A stretch of DNA of 64,000 nt, taken from NCBI GenBank assembly GCA_022820925.1, contig JAJEEO010000007.1, positions 1 to 64,000 of the forward strand, read 5' to 3'. The notes under the pieces are model-generated. The model was given only the letters and a program-made list of their open reading frames with translations. It made no database searches and was not told where the DNA came from. The DNA comes from Acidimicrobiia bacterium. Its GTDB lineage: Bacteria; Actinomycetota; Acidimicrobiia; Acidimicrobiales; Poriferisodalaceae. Below are positions 51,804-59,357 of this stretch, piece after piece; positions within the stretch are counted from its first letter, which is position 1, and the number at the start of each line of letters is the position of its first letter. The position numbers were made by a program, and so were the translations under genes.

Positions 51804-52550
51804 GCTTCCGACTGCGCGACGACCTGGACGAACTAGCGGCGTACGCGAGCGCGGTGTCAGATGTGTCGAGGATCCCTGCGTCACATGTCGAGAAGGATTA
51901 CTGGGTGACCGAGACGCTGCGGGGTGTCGCGGAGGTCTCGCGTCGCAACGGCCACAGCAGGTGTCAAGCGTTCGGTGAGGCTGCACTATCCGACGGCAGC
52001 GCCGAGCGAGGGCGTGACCAGCGGAGTCTTGCTCGAACTCGGAACTCGCGGCGGTGCCCTGCCGTGCGATCGGCGACCGATTCAATCTCTCATCGCCGAG
52101 TATTCCCAGCGAGCCGGCCTCGCCTCTGACTTCGAAGAGGTCGAGCCGATTTCATTGCTCGTGTTGGATCCTGTTCGCACGCTCGTCGAGAAGATGATGA
52201 TCCTGCACCACGCGGCGACCGTCGGGGACTCCGAACGGCGCCGCCAGACTGCGCGCCATTACTACGACGTTGATGCGCTGCTGCGGAGCCCGGCCGTCAT
52301 GAGCAGCCTCGAACAGCACGAGACCGATGTGCTTGCTCGTGAAGTTGCACGGCACTCGATGGCTGCGGGCCTTCCCAGCATCGACCGGCCACCGGCTGGG
52401 TTCTCTGCCAGCCCAGCCTGGCGGGAGGATCAGCCGGACATCGAGCGAGCTTACGAAGATGTGCTCGAACGGCTTGTGTGGCCGAGTGCGCTCACGTCAG
52501 CGTTCGCGCAATGCTGCCAACGCGTACACGATCACGCGCACCTGCTCTGA
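51800..52550 (+). pseudogene. AbiEii nucleotidyltransferase toxin, deleted and frameshifted
   Basis: GTG 51800 starts an AbiEii-like N-terminus (SRIPASHVEKDYWVTETLRG), but at about 51945-51965 the family sequence jumps to a different frame: from about 51966 onward KRSVRLHYPTAAPSEGVTSG, LLVLDPVRTLVEKMMILHHA and RHYYDVDALLRS are the C-terminal half. The segment in between, which should carry the nucleotidyltransferase core (GGTxxxK...D-x-D), is missing. A deletion plus frameshift has therefore inactivated the toxin, leaving the two ends recognisable. Confidence 0.78.
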
Positions 52551-52598
52551 GCGTGGCGGCTTGGGCTCTTGAATCGCCAAAATTGCTTTGGTGGCATT

Positions 52599-52614
52599 AT
52601 CGCAATAGTGCGAT
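52599..52614. promoter_or_regulatory. operator upstream of the orphan Xre antitoxin
   Basis: ATCGCA-ATAG-TGCGAT is a perfect 6+6 inverted repeat, 37 bases before the GTG start at 52651. It suits a dimeric Xre protein acting on its own promoter. Confidence 0.5.
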
Positions 52615-52650
52615 GATGCGCTGTACTGCCAATCGTGATGGAGTCGAGCA

Positions 52651-52971
52651 GTGGCTAATCGATCCCGCTGGGAAGATGTCAAGGCCGGCCGAGGCGGGCC
52701 TTCCACGTCGACGCGTGCTGTCGTCGAGCAGGATCTTGCGTTGGGTCAGCTCATCCATGATCTGCGCGTTCAGGCGGGACTGAGCCAGCGCGAGCTGGCA
52801 GAGCGCATGGGTACGACCCAATCGGTGATCTCACGCCTTGAGGAAGGCGGGGGAGCACGTAACCGGATCGACACCCTTGCTCGCGTTGCGTCCGGGCTCA
52901 ATCGGCACCTCGTGCTGTCGTTTCCGGCGGAACTGCCGAGCCGGCTCTACGATGCCGTCCAGGTCGCCTGA
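52651..52971 (+). CDS. Xre-family antitoxin-like protein (HigA type), no toxin partner
   Basis: A 106-residue helix-turn-helix protein. The HTH is LSQRELAERMGTTQSVISRL at about residues 50-69, followed by EEGGGARNRIDTLARVASGL, a standard HigA-like layout, and an Arg/Ser-rich start. No RelE/HigB-type toxin is found on either side, so it may be solitary or regulate the adjacent genes. GTG 52651; the perfect inverted repeat upstream is its likely target. Confidence 0.82.
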   Translation: MANRSRWEDVKAGRGGPSTSTRAVVEQDLALGQLIHDLRVQAGLSQRELAERMGTTQSVISRLEEGGGARNRIDTLARVASGLNRHLVLSFPAELPSRLYDAVQVA

Positions 52972-53056
52972 GTCGCCCGGTTTTCCATGGCTTCAGCCAC
53001 CGATGCCTCCGGTACGATGAGCGCACCCCACCGGGGCGCGTAACCCCGGTCCGACG

Positions 53057-53076
53057 GCCCCGACTTCGGTCGGGGC
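53057..53076 (+). terminator. hairpin terminator with UUCG loop
   Basis: GCCCCGAC-TTCG-GTCGGGGC is a perfect 8-bp stem with a stable tetraloop, followed by TGTTTAGCGTTTAG. It lies 86 bases after the Xre gene. The T-run is short, but stem stability is high. Confidence 0.65.
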
Positions 53077-53169
53077 TGTTTAGCGTTTAGGCCGCGAACG
53101 TCGTCAGGTCGTGGCTGAAGCGGGCCCGGGCTGGGTTGAGCGAGCGCAGCGAACAGGAGAGTTCTGCTG

Positions 53170-53316
53170 ATGCCGAGCACCAGGAAGTTCAGCGAATTGC
53201 GAGACGAGGCCCGACGCGATCCCGAACGAGCCCGCCGAATCGACGAAGCCAAGCGGCGGGCGCTCTCGGAGTTGCGTCGATACGAATCGTCGACGTCCCC
53301 ACGGCACAGGGAGTAG
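53170..53316 (+). CDS. short antitoxin-like fragment
   Basis: A 48-residue protein, MPSTRKFSELRDEARRDPER, continuing to LRRYESSTSPRHRE. It resembles the N-terminal helices of HTH-type antitoxins (KFSELRDEARRDPERARRID and a following LSEL) but stops before the DNA-binding domain. AGGAGAG lies at good distance before ATG 53170. It is either a truncated antitoxin or a separate small protein. Confidence 0.45.
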   Translation: MPSTRKFSELRDEARRDPERARRIDEAKRRALSELRRYESSTSPRHRE

Positions 53317-53359
53317 CGCGAGCTGCGGATCGATGAGACCAATCGTCACGTCGCAGTAT

Positions 53360-53374
53360 TTCCTTTAAATGGAA
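53360..53374. promoter_or_regulatory. dyad upstream of the HTH-nucleotidyltransferase gene
   Basis: TTCCTTTAAATGGAA is symmetrical at 6 of its 7 base pairs and lies 16 bases before ATG 53390, in a short AT-rich patch. This is a likely autoregulatory operator. Confidence 0.45.
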
Positions 53375-53389
53375 TAAGCTTCTCTGGAT

Positions 53390-53980
53390 ATGGGAAAAAC
53401 GGAAGCGCCGAAACTGCTGCCGTTGCTGCGGTCGCGTCAGCAGGGCGAGATTCTTGCTCTGCTGCTCGGCGATCCCGAGCTCGAAGCCAGCGTCACGGAC
53501 ATCGCAGCCATGGCGGGTGTTCCGATCAGCTCCGTGCACCGTGAGATCGAGCGAGCCGAAGCCGCCGGCATCGTCACGAGTCGCAGGATCGGCAATGTCC
53601 GGCTGGTGCGAGCCGACACCGACAGTCCCTACTACCGGGGGCTCGCCGACGTGCTGGTCAAGGCGTTCGGCCCGCCGCAAGTGCTCGCTGAGGTTCTTGA
53701 GGACATCGACGGCATTGAGGCCGCGTACATCTTTGGCTCGTGGGCAGCTCGCTGGTCGGGGGAGGGAGCGAAACGTCCTGTCGCCGATATCGACGTCCTC
53801 GTGCTCGGCGCGCCTGATCGCGACCGGCTGTACGCAGCGCTCTCCGTCGCCGAGGAACGACTGGGCCGTCCGGTCGAGGACGCCATTCGTCCGGCCGTCT
53901 GGATCGCCGATGGCACCGACAGCTTCCACGCGACCGTCGTCAGCCGGCCCCTAGTGCCGATCAACCTCGGTCAGGACTGA
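53390..53980 (+). CDS. winged-helix - nucleotidyltransferase (MNT-like) protein
   Basis: A 196-residue two-domain protein. Residues 1-75 form an ArsR-like winged helix (VTDIAAMAGVPISSVHREIE, then GIVTSRRIGNVRLV). Residues about 100-190 form a nucleotidyltransferase of the MNT type: FGSWAARWSGEGAKR followed by DIDVLVLG, the GS-x-D-x-D pattern. Single-gene proteins of this kind are common near toxin-antitoxin systems; related MNT enzymes neutralise HEPN toxins by AMP addition. No HEPN gene is adjacent, the nearest HEPN-like one being at 44201-45136. ATG 53390. Confidence 0.82.
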   Translation: MGKTEAPKLLPLLRSRQQGEILALLLGDPELEASVTDIAAMAGVPISSVHREIERAEAAGIVTSRRIGNVRLVRADTDSPYYRGLADVLVKAFGPPQVLAEVLEDIDGIEAAYIFGSWAARWSGEGAKRPVADIDVLVLGAPDRDRLYAALSVAEERLGRPVEDAIRPAVWIADGTDSFHATVVSRPLVPINLGQD

Positions 53981-54056
53981 ACGGCTCCAGCGCGTCTGCT
54001 GCGCCTATCCGCTTCGACCCGTCGACAGCTGCCGTCGCCCGGCGAGATGAGCGGTG

Positions 54057-54074
54057 GTATGACTTGGTTATACT
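54057..54074 (+). promoter_or_regulatory. promoter and operator of the MazEF-like pair
   Basis: GTAT (54057-54060) and ATAC (54070-54073) flank a nine-base centre. TATACT (54069-54074) is a -10 element placed so that transcription would start at the ATG (54081), giving a leaderless message. Confidence 0.5.
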
Positions 54075-54080
54075 ACGGGC

Positions 54081-54314
54081 ATGAAGATCGCCGTTTCGAT
54101 TCCGGACGATGTGTTTCGGGCAGGGGAGGAATTGGCGGCGCGTGAGCGCTGCTCGCGCTCAAGCCTGTATGCGGAGGCGCTGCGGCGTCTGCTGGCCGAG
54201 GCGGAGCGGCAGGAGGTCACGGCCAAGCTCAATGCCGTGTACGAGGCCGAGCGCTCCGATCTCGGGGCCGGCCTTCGTGAGGCGCAGGCTCGGGCGCTGT
54301 CAGGCCGCCGGTGA
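54081..54314 (+). CDS. ribbon-helix-helix antitoxin (MazE-like)
   Basis: A 77-residue CopG/RHH-type antitoxin: MKIAVSIPDDVFRAGEELAA forms the DNA-binding strand and first helix, and ERCSRSSLYAEALRRLLAEA the second. The acidic/basic tail would bind the toxin. Its stop overlaps the GTG start of the PemK/MazF gene (GTGA). The product presumably represses its own promoter at 54057-54074. Confidence 0.88.
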   Translation: MKIAVSIPDDVFRAGEELAARERCSRSSLYAEALRRLLAEAERQEVTAKLNAVYEAERSDLGAGLREAQARALSGRR

Positions 54315-54670
54315 TTCAGCGGGGCGATGTCTGCTGGGTGGACTTCGGCGAGCCGGCCGGTTCGGAACCGGGCTATCGGCACCCGCTGGTGGTGGTCTCC
54401 GATGACAGCTTCAACCGCAGCCGCATAGCGACGGTTGTCGGGGTAGTGGTGACAAGCAATCTGCAGCTGCTCGACGCGCCCGGCAACGTGAGCCTGCCCG
54501 CCGCCGAAGCGGGCCTGCCCCACGACTCGGTGGCCAACGTGTCCCAAGTGGTCACTATCGACAAGGCGGAACTGTCCGAAGCGGTCGGCGCCGCCGGCCC
54601 GGCCACGATGGAACGCATCGACGACGGTCTCCGACTGGCGCTCGGCCTGTCCAGCTCACTGCGCCGCTGA
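54311..54670 (+). CDS. PemK/MazF-family toxin
   Basis: A 119-residue endoribonuclease-type toxin. The family start IQRGDVCWVDFGEPAGSEPG is followed by RHPLVVVSDDSFNRSRIATV, VVVTSNLQLLDAPGNVSLPA and LPHDSVANVSQVVTIDKAEL, covering the conserved Arg/His and Ser/Thr positions of MazF. It cuts RNA unless bound by the antitoxin encoded just upstream. GTG 54311 overlaps the antitoxin stop. This is the last gene of the defence-rich island. Confidence 0.9.
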   Translation: MIQRGDVCWVDFGEPAGSEPGYRHPLVVVSDDSFNRSRIATVVGVVVTSNLQLLDAPGNVSLPAAEAGLPHDSVANVSQVVTIDKAELSEAVGAAGPATMERIDDGLRLALGLSSSLRR

Positions 54671-54699
54671 GGCTGCTGAGGCGGCTGAGGCGGAATCGG

Positions 54700-55428
54700 T
54701 CACCCGGCGAGGCCCTCTTTCGGTTTGTGGGCTCGGAACTGCCACAGGGTGATGGCGGTGAACAGCGCTGCGAACCCGAACAGCATGGCGATGGCGCGGC
54801 CGAAGCCTTGCTCGCCGTTGAGCACGCTGCGGTAGGCGTCGATCACCCAGTACACGGGGCTGGCCGGGGCGATGGCCTGCACCCAGCCCGGCAGCGCTGC
54901 GATCTTGGCGATGGCCCCGCCGGCGCCTGCGATCGCCATGGTGCCGAGCATCGATGCGGCGTTGAGCTGAGACATGGTCCGGCACAGCGATGTCAATGCG
55001 ATCGCCAGGGCGACGTACATTGCCGCGCAGACCAGCGCCGTGATGATGAGCTGGGCCGCACCGCCGGGCACATCGAGGCTGAACACGGCGATGCCGATGG
55101 CCACCATGATGAGCTGCTGAGCGGCGGTCACGGCCAGCATCGGGATGGCCTTGCCGGCGACGATCTCGATCGTGCGCACCGGGGCGACGCGCAGCCGGTC
55201 CCAGGTGCCCCAGCCGTGCTCTCGGAAGAACGAGAACCCCATCGAACCGGTTCCCATGAGGGCGAACAGCGAAGCCAGGGCGGGCACCGAGTGGGCCGGT
55301 CCGCCGATGAGCGCGTCGGTCACGAAGAACAGCAGCACGCCCGGCATGCCGATCAGCACGAACAACGGGAAGGGGTCGCGCTGCAGCAGGCGCAGCTCGT
55401 TGCGGGCGACGAGGAGGGTGCTAGCCAT
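54700..55428 (-). CDS. ABC-2 type exporter permease
   Basis: A 242-residue membrane protein of the ABC-2/DrrB type with six hydrophobic segments (for example FVLIGMPGVLLFFVTDALIG and LIITALVCAAMYVALAIALT). It starts MASTLLVARNELRLLQRDPF, typical of actinobacterial drug or lipid exporters. It overlaps the ATPase stop by eight bases. Cargo unknown. Confidence 0.85.
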   Translation of the reverse strand: MASTLLVARNELRLLQRDPFPLFVLIGMPGVLLFFVTDALIGGPAHSVPALASLFALMGTGSMGFSFFREHGWGTWDRLRVAPVRTIEIVAGKAIPMLAVTAAQQLIMVAIGIAVFSLDVPGGAAQLIITALVCAAMYVALAIALTSLCRTMSQLNAASMLGTMAIAGAGGAIAKIAALPGWVQAIAPASPVYWVIDAYRSVLNGEQGFGRAIAMLFGFAALFTAITLWQFRAHKPKEGLAG

Positions 55429-56368
55429 CGGCGCTGCTGCTTCCGTCGCCCGTATCGGTGCTGGCGTTGCCCGTGCCGGCGCTGCCCGTGCTGGCGCTGC
55501 CTTTGCCCGCGCTGGCGCCGTTTGCGCTGCTGTCGATGACCCGCTCGTACAGCCTTCGGACCGACGGCCGCTCCACCACCACTTCGGCGATCTGGTCTTT
55601 ATCGACGGAGTTGATCGCCGCCATGAGGTCACGGTCGTCGAATGACAGCGTGTCGCCGTTGCCGAGCCGGATGATCGTCGCCGGGTCGGGGTCGGCAGCG
55701 AGCAGGTCGTCGAGCGGACCGGACGCGACCCGCCGGCCGTGGTCGATGATCACCAGCGAGTCGCACGCCTCGTCGGCTTCCTCGAGGTAGTGGGTGCTGA
55801 AGATGACCGCGGTGCCGCCGGCCGCGAGCCGGCGGATGCCGTCGATCACCCGGCGCCGCGCCGACACGTCGAGGCCTGCCGTCGGCTCGTCGACCAGCAG
55901 CAGCGTGGGCTCATGGATTACGGCTGATGCCAGGTGCACCAGCTTCGCCTGCCCCACGCTGAGGTCGTTCACCCGGCGGCCGGTCAGCGAGTCGAGGTCG
56001 AACAGATCGACGATCTTCGCCACCGCCTCCGCGAGCGGCCGGCCCCGCAGCCCGTACAGGCCGCCGAAGTAGGCCAAGTTCTCTGACACGCGCAGCGACA
56101 GGTACAGCGCTGTGCGCTGGGCCGCGTAGCCGACCATGGCGCTTACCGTTTTGGACTTCGGTGCCAACCCGTCGACGGCGATGTGGCCGCCGTCGGGTTC
56201 CAGCAGGCCGACGATACAGCCCATCGTGGTCGTCTTGCCGGCGCCGTTGGGGCCCATCAGCCCGAGCGTTTCGCCGGGGGCCACAGAGAACGACAGATCG
56301 TCGACGGCGGTGATCGAGCCGTATCGCTTGGTCAGCGATTCGACCTCCAGCAGCGTCACGGCCGACAT
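55421..56368 (-). CDS. ABC-2 exporter ATPase
   Basis: A 315-residue ATPase. Walker A is GPNGAGKTT, Walker B LLLVDEPTAGLD, switch His AVIFSTHYLEEADEA. The signature is LSVGQ rather than LSGGQ, so the second residue of the ATP-sandwich motif is altered. The last 35 residues form a Gly/Ser/Ala/Thr tail (GSASTGSAGTGNASTDTGDG) encoded by short tandem repeats. It begins at ATG 56368 and is paired with the permease that follows, as in DrrAB-type exporters. Confidence 0.88.
   Translation of the reverse strand: MSAVTLLEVESLTKRYGSITAVDDLSFSVAPGETLGLMGPNGAGKTTTMGCIVGLLEPDGGHIAVDGLAPKSKTVSAMVGYAAQRTALYLSLRVSENLAYFGGLYGLRGRPLAEAVAKIVDLFDLDSLTGRRVNDLSVGQAKLVHLASAVIHEPTLLLVDEPTAGLDVSARRRVIDGIRRLAAGGTAVIFSTHYLEEADEACDSLVIIDHGRRVASGPLDDLLAADPDPATIIRLGNGDTLSFDDRDLMAAINSVDKDQIAEVVVERPSVRRLYERVIDSSANGASAGKGSASTGSAGTGNASTDTGDGSSSADG
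55458..55502 (-). repeat. three 15-base tandem repeats coding the ATPase tail
   Basis: Units at 55458, 55473 and 55488 (GTGCTGGCGTTGCCC and close variants) encode G-S/N-A-S/G-T on the minus strand. Slippage here would change the length of the flexible C-terminal tail. Confidence 0.75.
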
Positions 56369-56502
56369 TCTGGCCGCCCGAGGCGGTCTGGCAACGTTGC
56401 GGGGCGGGGCTGCTGCACAGTGCTGCGAGGCTGAACCCGGCGCCGTGGCCGGTGACGCGCCTCGGCAGCATCGGACGGGCCGAGCCAGGTCGAGCTGGCG
56501 GG

Positions 56503-57063
56503 CTAGAGCTTGGCTGCGATGCGTTCGAGCGTGTTCCAGTTGCGGGCCGTGGCGGTCACGCCGAAGTGGCGCTCGAGATGTGCGTACGTCAGGCGGAGCG
56601 CCTTGATGCCGTCGGGCGCCCAAACGTATGCTTCCGAGCCTTCGACGTGGAGGACTTCGGGGGTGTGGTCGGCCTCGGTGAGCTCACGCACGGCCACGGG
56701 GCTCGGTTCGTCCGACAGGAAGTTGACGAGGTAGCGCGACCCGTCATCGGCGAGGTGGCGGAGAGGATTGCGCTCGAGGATGGCCTCGATCTCGGCGGCG
56801 GTGCGGGCCACGCAGGGCACGTGGACGTCGAATTCGTCGGCCAGCAACTGCTGGACAGATGCGGCCACGGCCGCGGCTACTGAGGTGGGGCCCGGGGCAT
56901 CGTCGGGCTGATCGGCGGTGACGATGATGTTGCCGCTCTGGAGGATCGTGACGGGGTCGGTGTAGCCAGCCTCGGCCAGCTTGGGGCGCAGCTCGGCCAT
57001 GGGGACCCGATTGTGCCCGCCCACGTTGATGCCTTTGGGCAGCACGACGCAGCGGGCGGTCAT
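56503..57063 (-). CDS. DUF1697 family protein
   Basis: A 186-residue protein with the family start VVLPKGINVGGHNRVPMAEL, GYTDPVTILQSGNIIVTADQ, a helical middle, RNPLRHLADDGSRYLVNFLS, and the C-terminal TARNWNTLERIAAKL motif. DUF1697 proteins are common small cytoplasmic proteins of unknown function. Start ATG 57063. A 47-codon gene ends ten bases upstream on the same strand. Confidence 0.9.
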   Translation of the reverse strand: MTARCVVLPKGINVGGHNRVPMAELRPKLAEAGYTDPVTILQSGNIIVTADQPDDAPGPTSVAAAVAASVQQLLADEFDVHVPCVARTAAEIEAILERNPLRHLADDGSRYLVNFLSDEPSPVAVRELTEADHTPEVLHVEGSEAYVWAPDGIKALRLTYAHLERHFGVTATARNWNTLERIAAKL

Positions 57064-57073
57064 GGCAGGCGGG

Positions 57074-57217
57074 TCACTCGGCCTCGCCGGCGAGGCGATC
57101 GAGGATGCGGCGGTGGCGCTGCATGGAGGCAGCGAGGCGTTCTGGGAACTGGTCGTCGGCGGTCGGGCGGCGAGCCTCGGCGCGTCGCTCGCGGTTGTTG
57201 TCAGTTGCTCCGGCCAT
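57074..57217 (-). CDS. small helical protein upstream of DUF1697
   Basis: A 47-residue protein, MAGATDNNRERRAEARRPTA, ending RRILDRLAGEAE. It is strongly charged and would form one or two amphipathic helices. Its stop is ten bases before the DUF1697 ATG, suggesting one transcript. No Shine-Dalgarno is obvious. Supported by composition and position only. Confidence 0.45.
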   Translation of the reverse strand: MAGATDNNRERRAEARRPTADDQFPERLAASMQRHRRILDRLAGEAE

Positions 57218-57578
57218 GAGGGAACGGTAGGGCGACGGCGGCGTCAGGGCTGCCCGATTTTGAGCCGTGCTGCCCTTCGGCCATCGGCTGGCAGTGCATG
57301 AGCGCTCTGCGGTGATCTCGCCAATCGTTGCCTTTGCGTCGCCGCCGCGGCTGGTGCAACGAACACTTGTAACACCCCCTGTTTACGTTGACCGTCATGA
57401 TCTCCGCCGTCAGAAGCCGATCAGCTGCCGCCCGGCACAGTCCCGCCCGTCGCCGCCGTGGGTCATGCTCAGCGTCCGCGGTGGCGGTAATCACCCCCGC
57501 CGCACGAATCCGGCCACTCAGCTGTCGACGTCGACTGGCTGCAGGTGTCTGTCACACCCCGTTCTTACGGTGGCGGCC
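57218..57578. other. intergenic region with a duplicated gene start
   Basis: No convincing gene is seen here apart from the relic described below. The 39-base segment 57368-57406 matches 57550-57588 at 29 of 39 positions, including the ATG and the bases around it. The open frame beginning at the first ATG runs only to 57582, into basic, low-quality sequence. Confidence 0.5.
57368..57406 (+). repeat. first copy of a duplicated start region
   Basis: Similar to 57550-57588, which contains the start of the 13E12/HNH gene. Both copies have TGT-ACACCCC, TTACG, TG and CATGA-CTC at the same offsets. It looks like a tandem duplication of promoter and start, with the first copy decayed. Confidence 0.5.
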
Positions 57579-57588
57579 ATGACCTCGG
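57550..57588 (+). repeat. second copy of the duplicated start region
   Basis: Covers the ATG (57579) and proposed promoter-proximal part of the 13E12/HNH gene; see the first copy at 57368-57406. Confidence 0.5.
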
Positions 57589-59168
57589 TTGCACCACATC
57601 GGCCGGTTGGTGCCCCGCACGGCATGGGCGGTCGCCCTGCGGGGAAGGCCTGCCTGGCGGAGATGCGTGCGCGTTTGGCGCTGCGGTGCGGTGGTGACGG
57701 TAGCGACGGTGGCGACGGTGGCGGTGATATGGATGGCGGCGGTGGTGCTGTAGTTCGGTGCGCGGTCGATGCCGCGGTGGGGCCGCTGGTTGGTGGGGAT
57801 CCGTTGGTGGATGCGGCGGCGGTTCGGTCTGTGGGCGATGAGGATTTGGTGTGGTGCGCGCAGGCGGTGCAGCGCGCCATCAACGTGCTGGAGGGGTCGC
57901 GCAGCGCGCTGGCTGCCGAAGCGGTACGGCGTCGGCTGCATGCGCGCCGCGGGGAGGCATCGGGGGCAGAAACGCTGGTGAATGCCACCGCGGTCAGCGG
58001 TGCGCTGGCGCGTCGGATCGAACGCGAGGCTCAGGCTGTGAACGCCCAGCCGCCGGTTGCGGAAGCGCTGGGGCGCGGTGACATCAACTCCGATCAAGCC
58101 GCGATGGTGGCCGCAGCGGAAGTGCCCGACGACGTGCGGCGCGAGCTGTGTAAGCAGGCTGAGAACCAGACAGCTGACCAGACCCGGCAGACCGTGCGTG
58201 CTGCCGAGGCGGCGTGGCGGCGCGAGAGCGACGCGCAGCGGCGGGCTCGCCAACGTGCCGCAAGGTCGGCATCGATGTGGGTCGACTCGCACGACGGCAT
58301 GTGGCACTTGCGTGCGAAGCTCGATGCGCTGACCGGCGACGCCGTCAACCGCCTGTTGGTGGCCGCGATCGAGCGGAACTGGCGCAGCGACAAGGACCTG
58401 CCCGACTCCAAGCGGCGCAGCGTCCCCCAGCGCGCCGCCGATGCGCTCGTGTGGCTGCTCACCGCCGCCGGCGCGCAGAGAGCGGACTCCGCGGCTCGAG
58501 ATGCCGCGTCGGCGGGTGGCGGGGCCGAAGCGGCACCCGCAGCCCCCGACGCCGAGACCGCCGCTGACGGGGGCTTTGGTGACGACGGCTGGGTAGTGCC
58601 GAGTCCGACGCAGATGATCGTGCTCACCACGCTGGACAATCTGCGCGGTGGTTCTCCGGACAGCGGAACTGATGCCGGGTGCACGTGCGCTGGGTCGAGA
58701 TCAGCGAATGATCTACTGGCAGTGCCGGGTGCTGCGGCAACTACAGAGACCGGCACGGTGCTCGGCGCGGCCGACCTGCGCCGGATCGCCTGCGACACCC
58801 AAGTGATACCGGTGGTGATGGGCGGTGCGGGCGAAGTGCTCGACGTGGGCCGCGCCAAGCGCACCATCCCCCCGGCTATCCGTCGGGCGCTGATCGCCCG
58901 CGACCAAGGCTGCGTGTGGCCCGGCTGCGACCGGGCGCCGATCCACTGCGACGGCCACCACATCCAGCACTGGCTCGACGACGGCCCCACCAGCCTGGTG
59001 AATCTGGCGCTGCTGTGCCACAGCCACCACCAGCGCCTGCACGAGTACAACCTGGTGCTGCACCCGCCGACGGCGCCGGCACCGCCCGGCGAGGGCTGGA
59101 CGGTCACACCAGCCCCGCCCCGCAAGCCCCGCACCCCAACGGGAGACCACGTCCGGCAGAATTGCTGA
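57579..59168 (+). CDS. 13E12-repeat/DUF222 protein with HNH nuclease domain
   Basis: A 529-residue protein of the actinobacterial 13E12 family. The N-terminal DUF222 part contains LGRGDINSDQAAMVAAAEVP and a helical region around RQTVRAAEAAWRRESD, then WHLRAKLDALTGDAVNRLL. A low-complexity Ala/Glu/Asp linker follows (about 285-335). The C-terminal HNH module reads CVWPGCDRAPIHCDGHHIQH, WLDDGPTSLVNLALLCHSHH and QRLHEYN. It probably cuts DNA; the family is repeated in many actinobacterial genomes and behaves like a selfish gene. ATG 57579 starts at the duplicated element described above. Confidence 0.9.
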   Translation: MTSVAPHRPVGAPHGMGGRPAGKACLAEMRARLALRCGGDGSDGGDGGGDMDGGGGAVVRCAVDAAVGPLVGGDPLVDAAAVRSVGDEDLVWCAQAVQRAINVLEGSRSALAAEAVRRRLHARRGEASGAETLVNATAVSGALARRIEREAQAVNAQPPVAEALGRGDINSDQAAMVAAAEVPDDVRRELCKQAENQTADQTRQTVRAAEAAWRRESDAQRRARQRAARSASMWVDSHDGMWHLRAKLDALTGDAVNRLLVAAIERNWRSDKDLPDSKRRSVPQRAADALVWLLTAAGAQRADSAARDAASAGGGAEAAPAAPDAETAADGGFGDDGWVVPSPTQMIVLTTLDNLRGGSPDSGTDAGCTCAGSRSANDLLAVPGAAATTETGTVLGAADLRRIACDTQVIPVVMGGAGEVLDVGRAKRTIPPAIRRALIARDQGCVWPGCDRAPIHCDGHHIQHWLDDGPTSLVNLALLCHSHHQRLHEYNLVLHPPTAPAPPGEGWTVTPAPPRKPRTPTGDHVRQNC

Positions 59169-59357
59169 GCTGCGGAACGCCTGCCCGGTCACCTGCCGAA
59201 CATGCGCAGCTCTCGGGCGCTGCTGCGGCCCGTCAGACGGCGGCAGCCTGTTCGAAGTGTCGCTTGCGAGGTGTGTGACGGGTCAGCCGCACAGCGGATC
59301 GAAGGCCTCCAAGGTGGCCGCGTAACGGCAAGACTGCGACCGGCGAAGGGACGGGCG

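Noticed and set aside
53030-53080. Riboswitch-like structure before the terminator at 53057
   Set aside because: Only GC-rich hairpins are visible; no known aptamer core could be recognised.
57388-57582. Short plus-strand gene before the 13E12/HNH gene
   Set aside because: Arg-rich, ends inside the next start and has no family resemblance; better explained as a decayed duplicate start.
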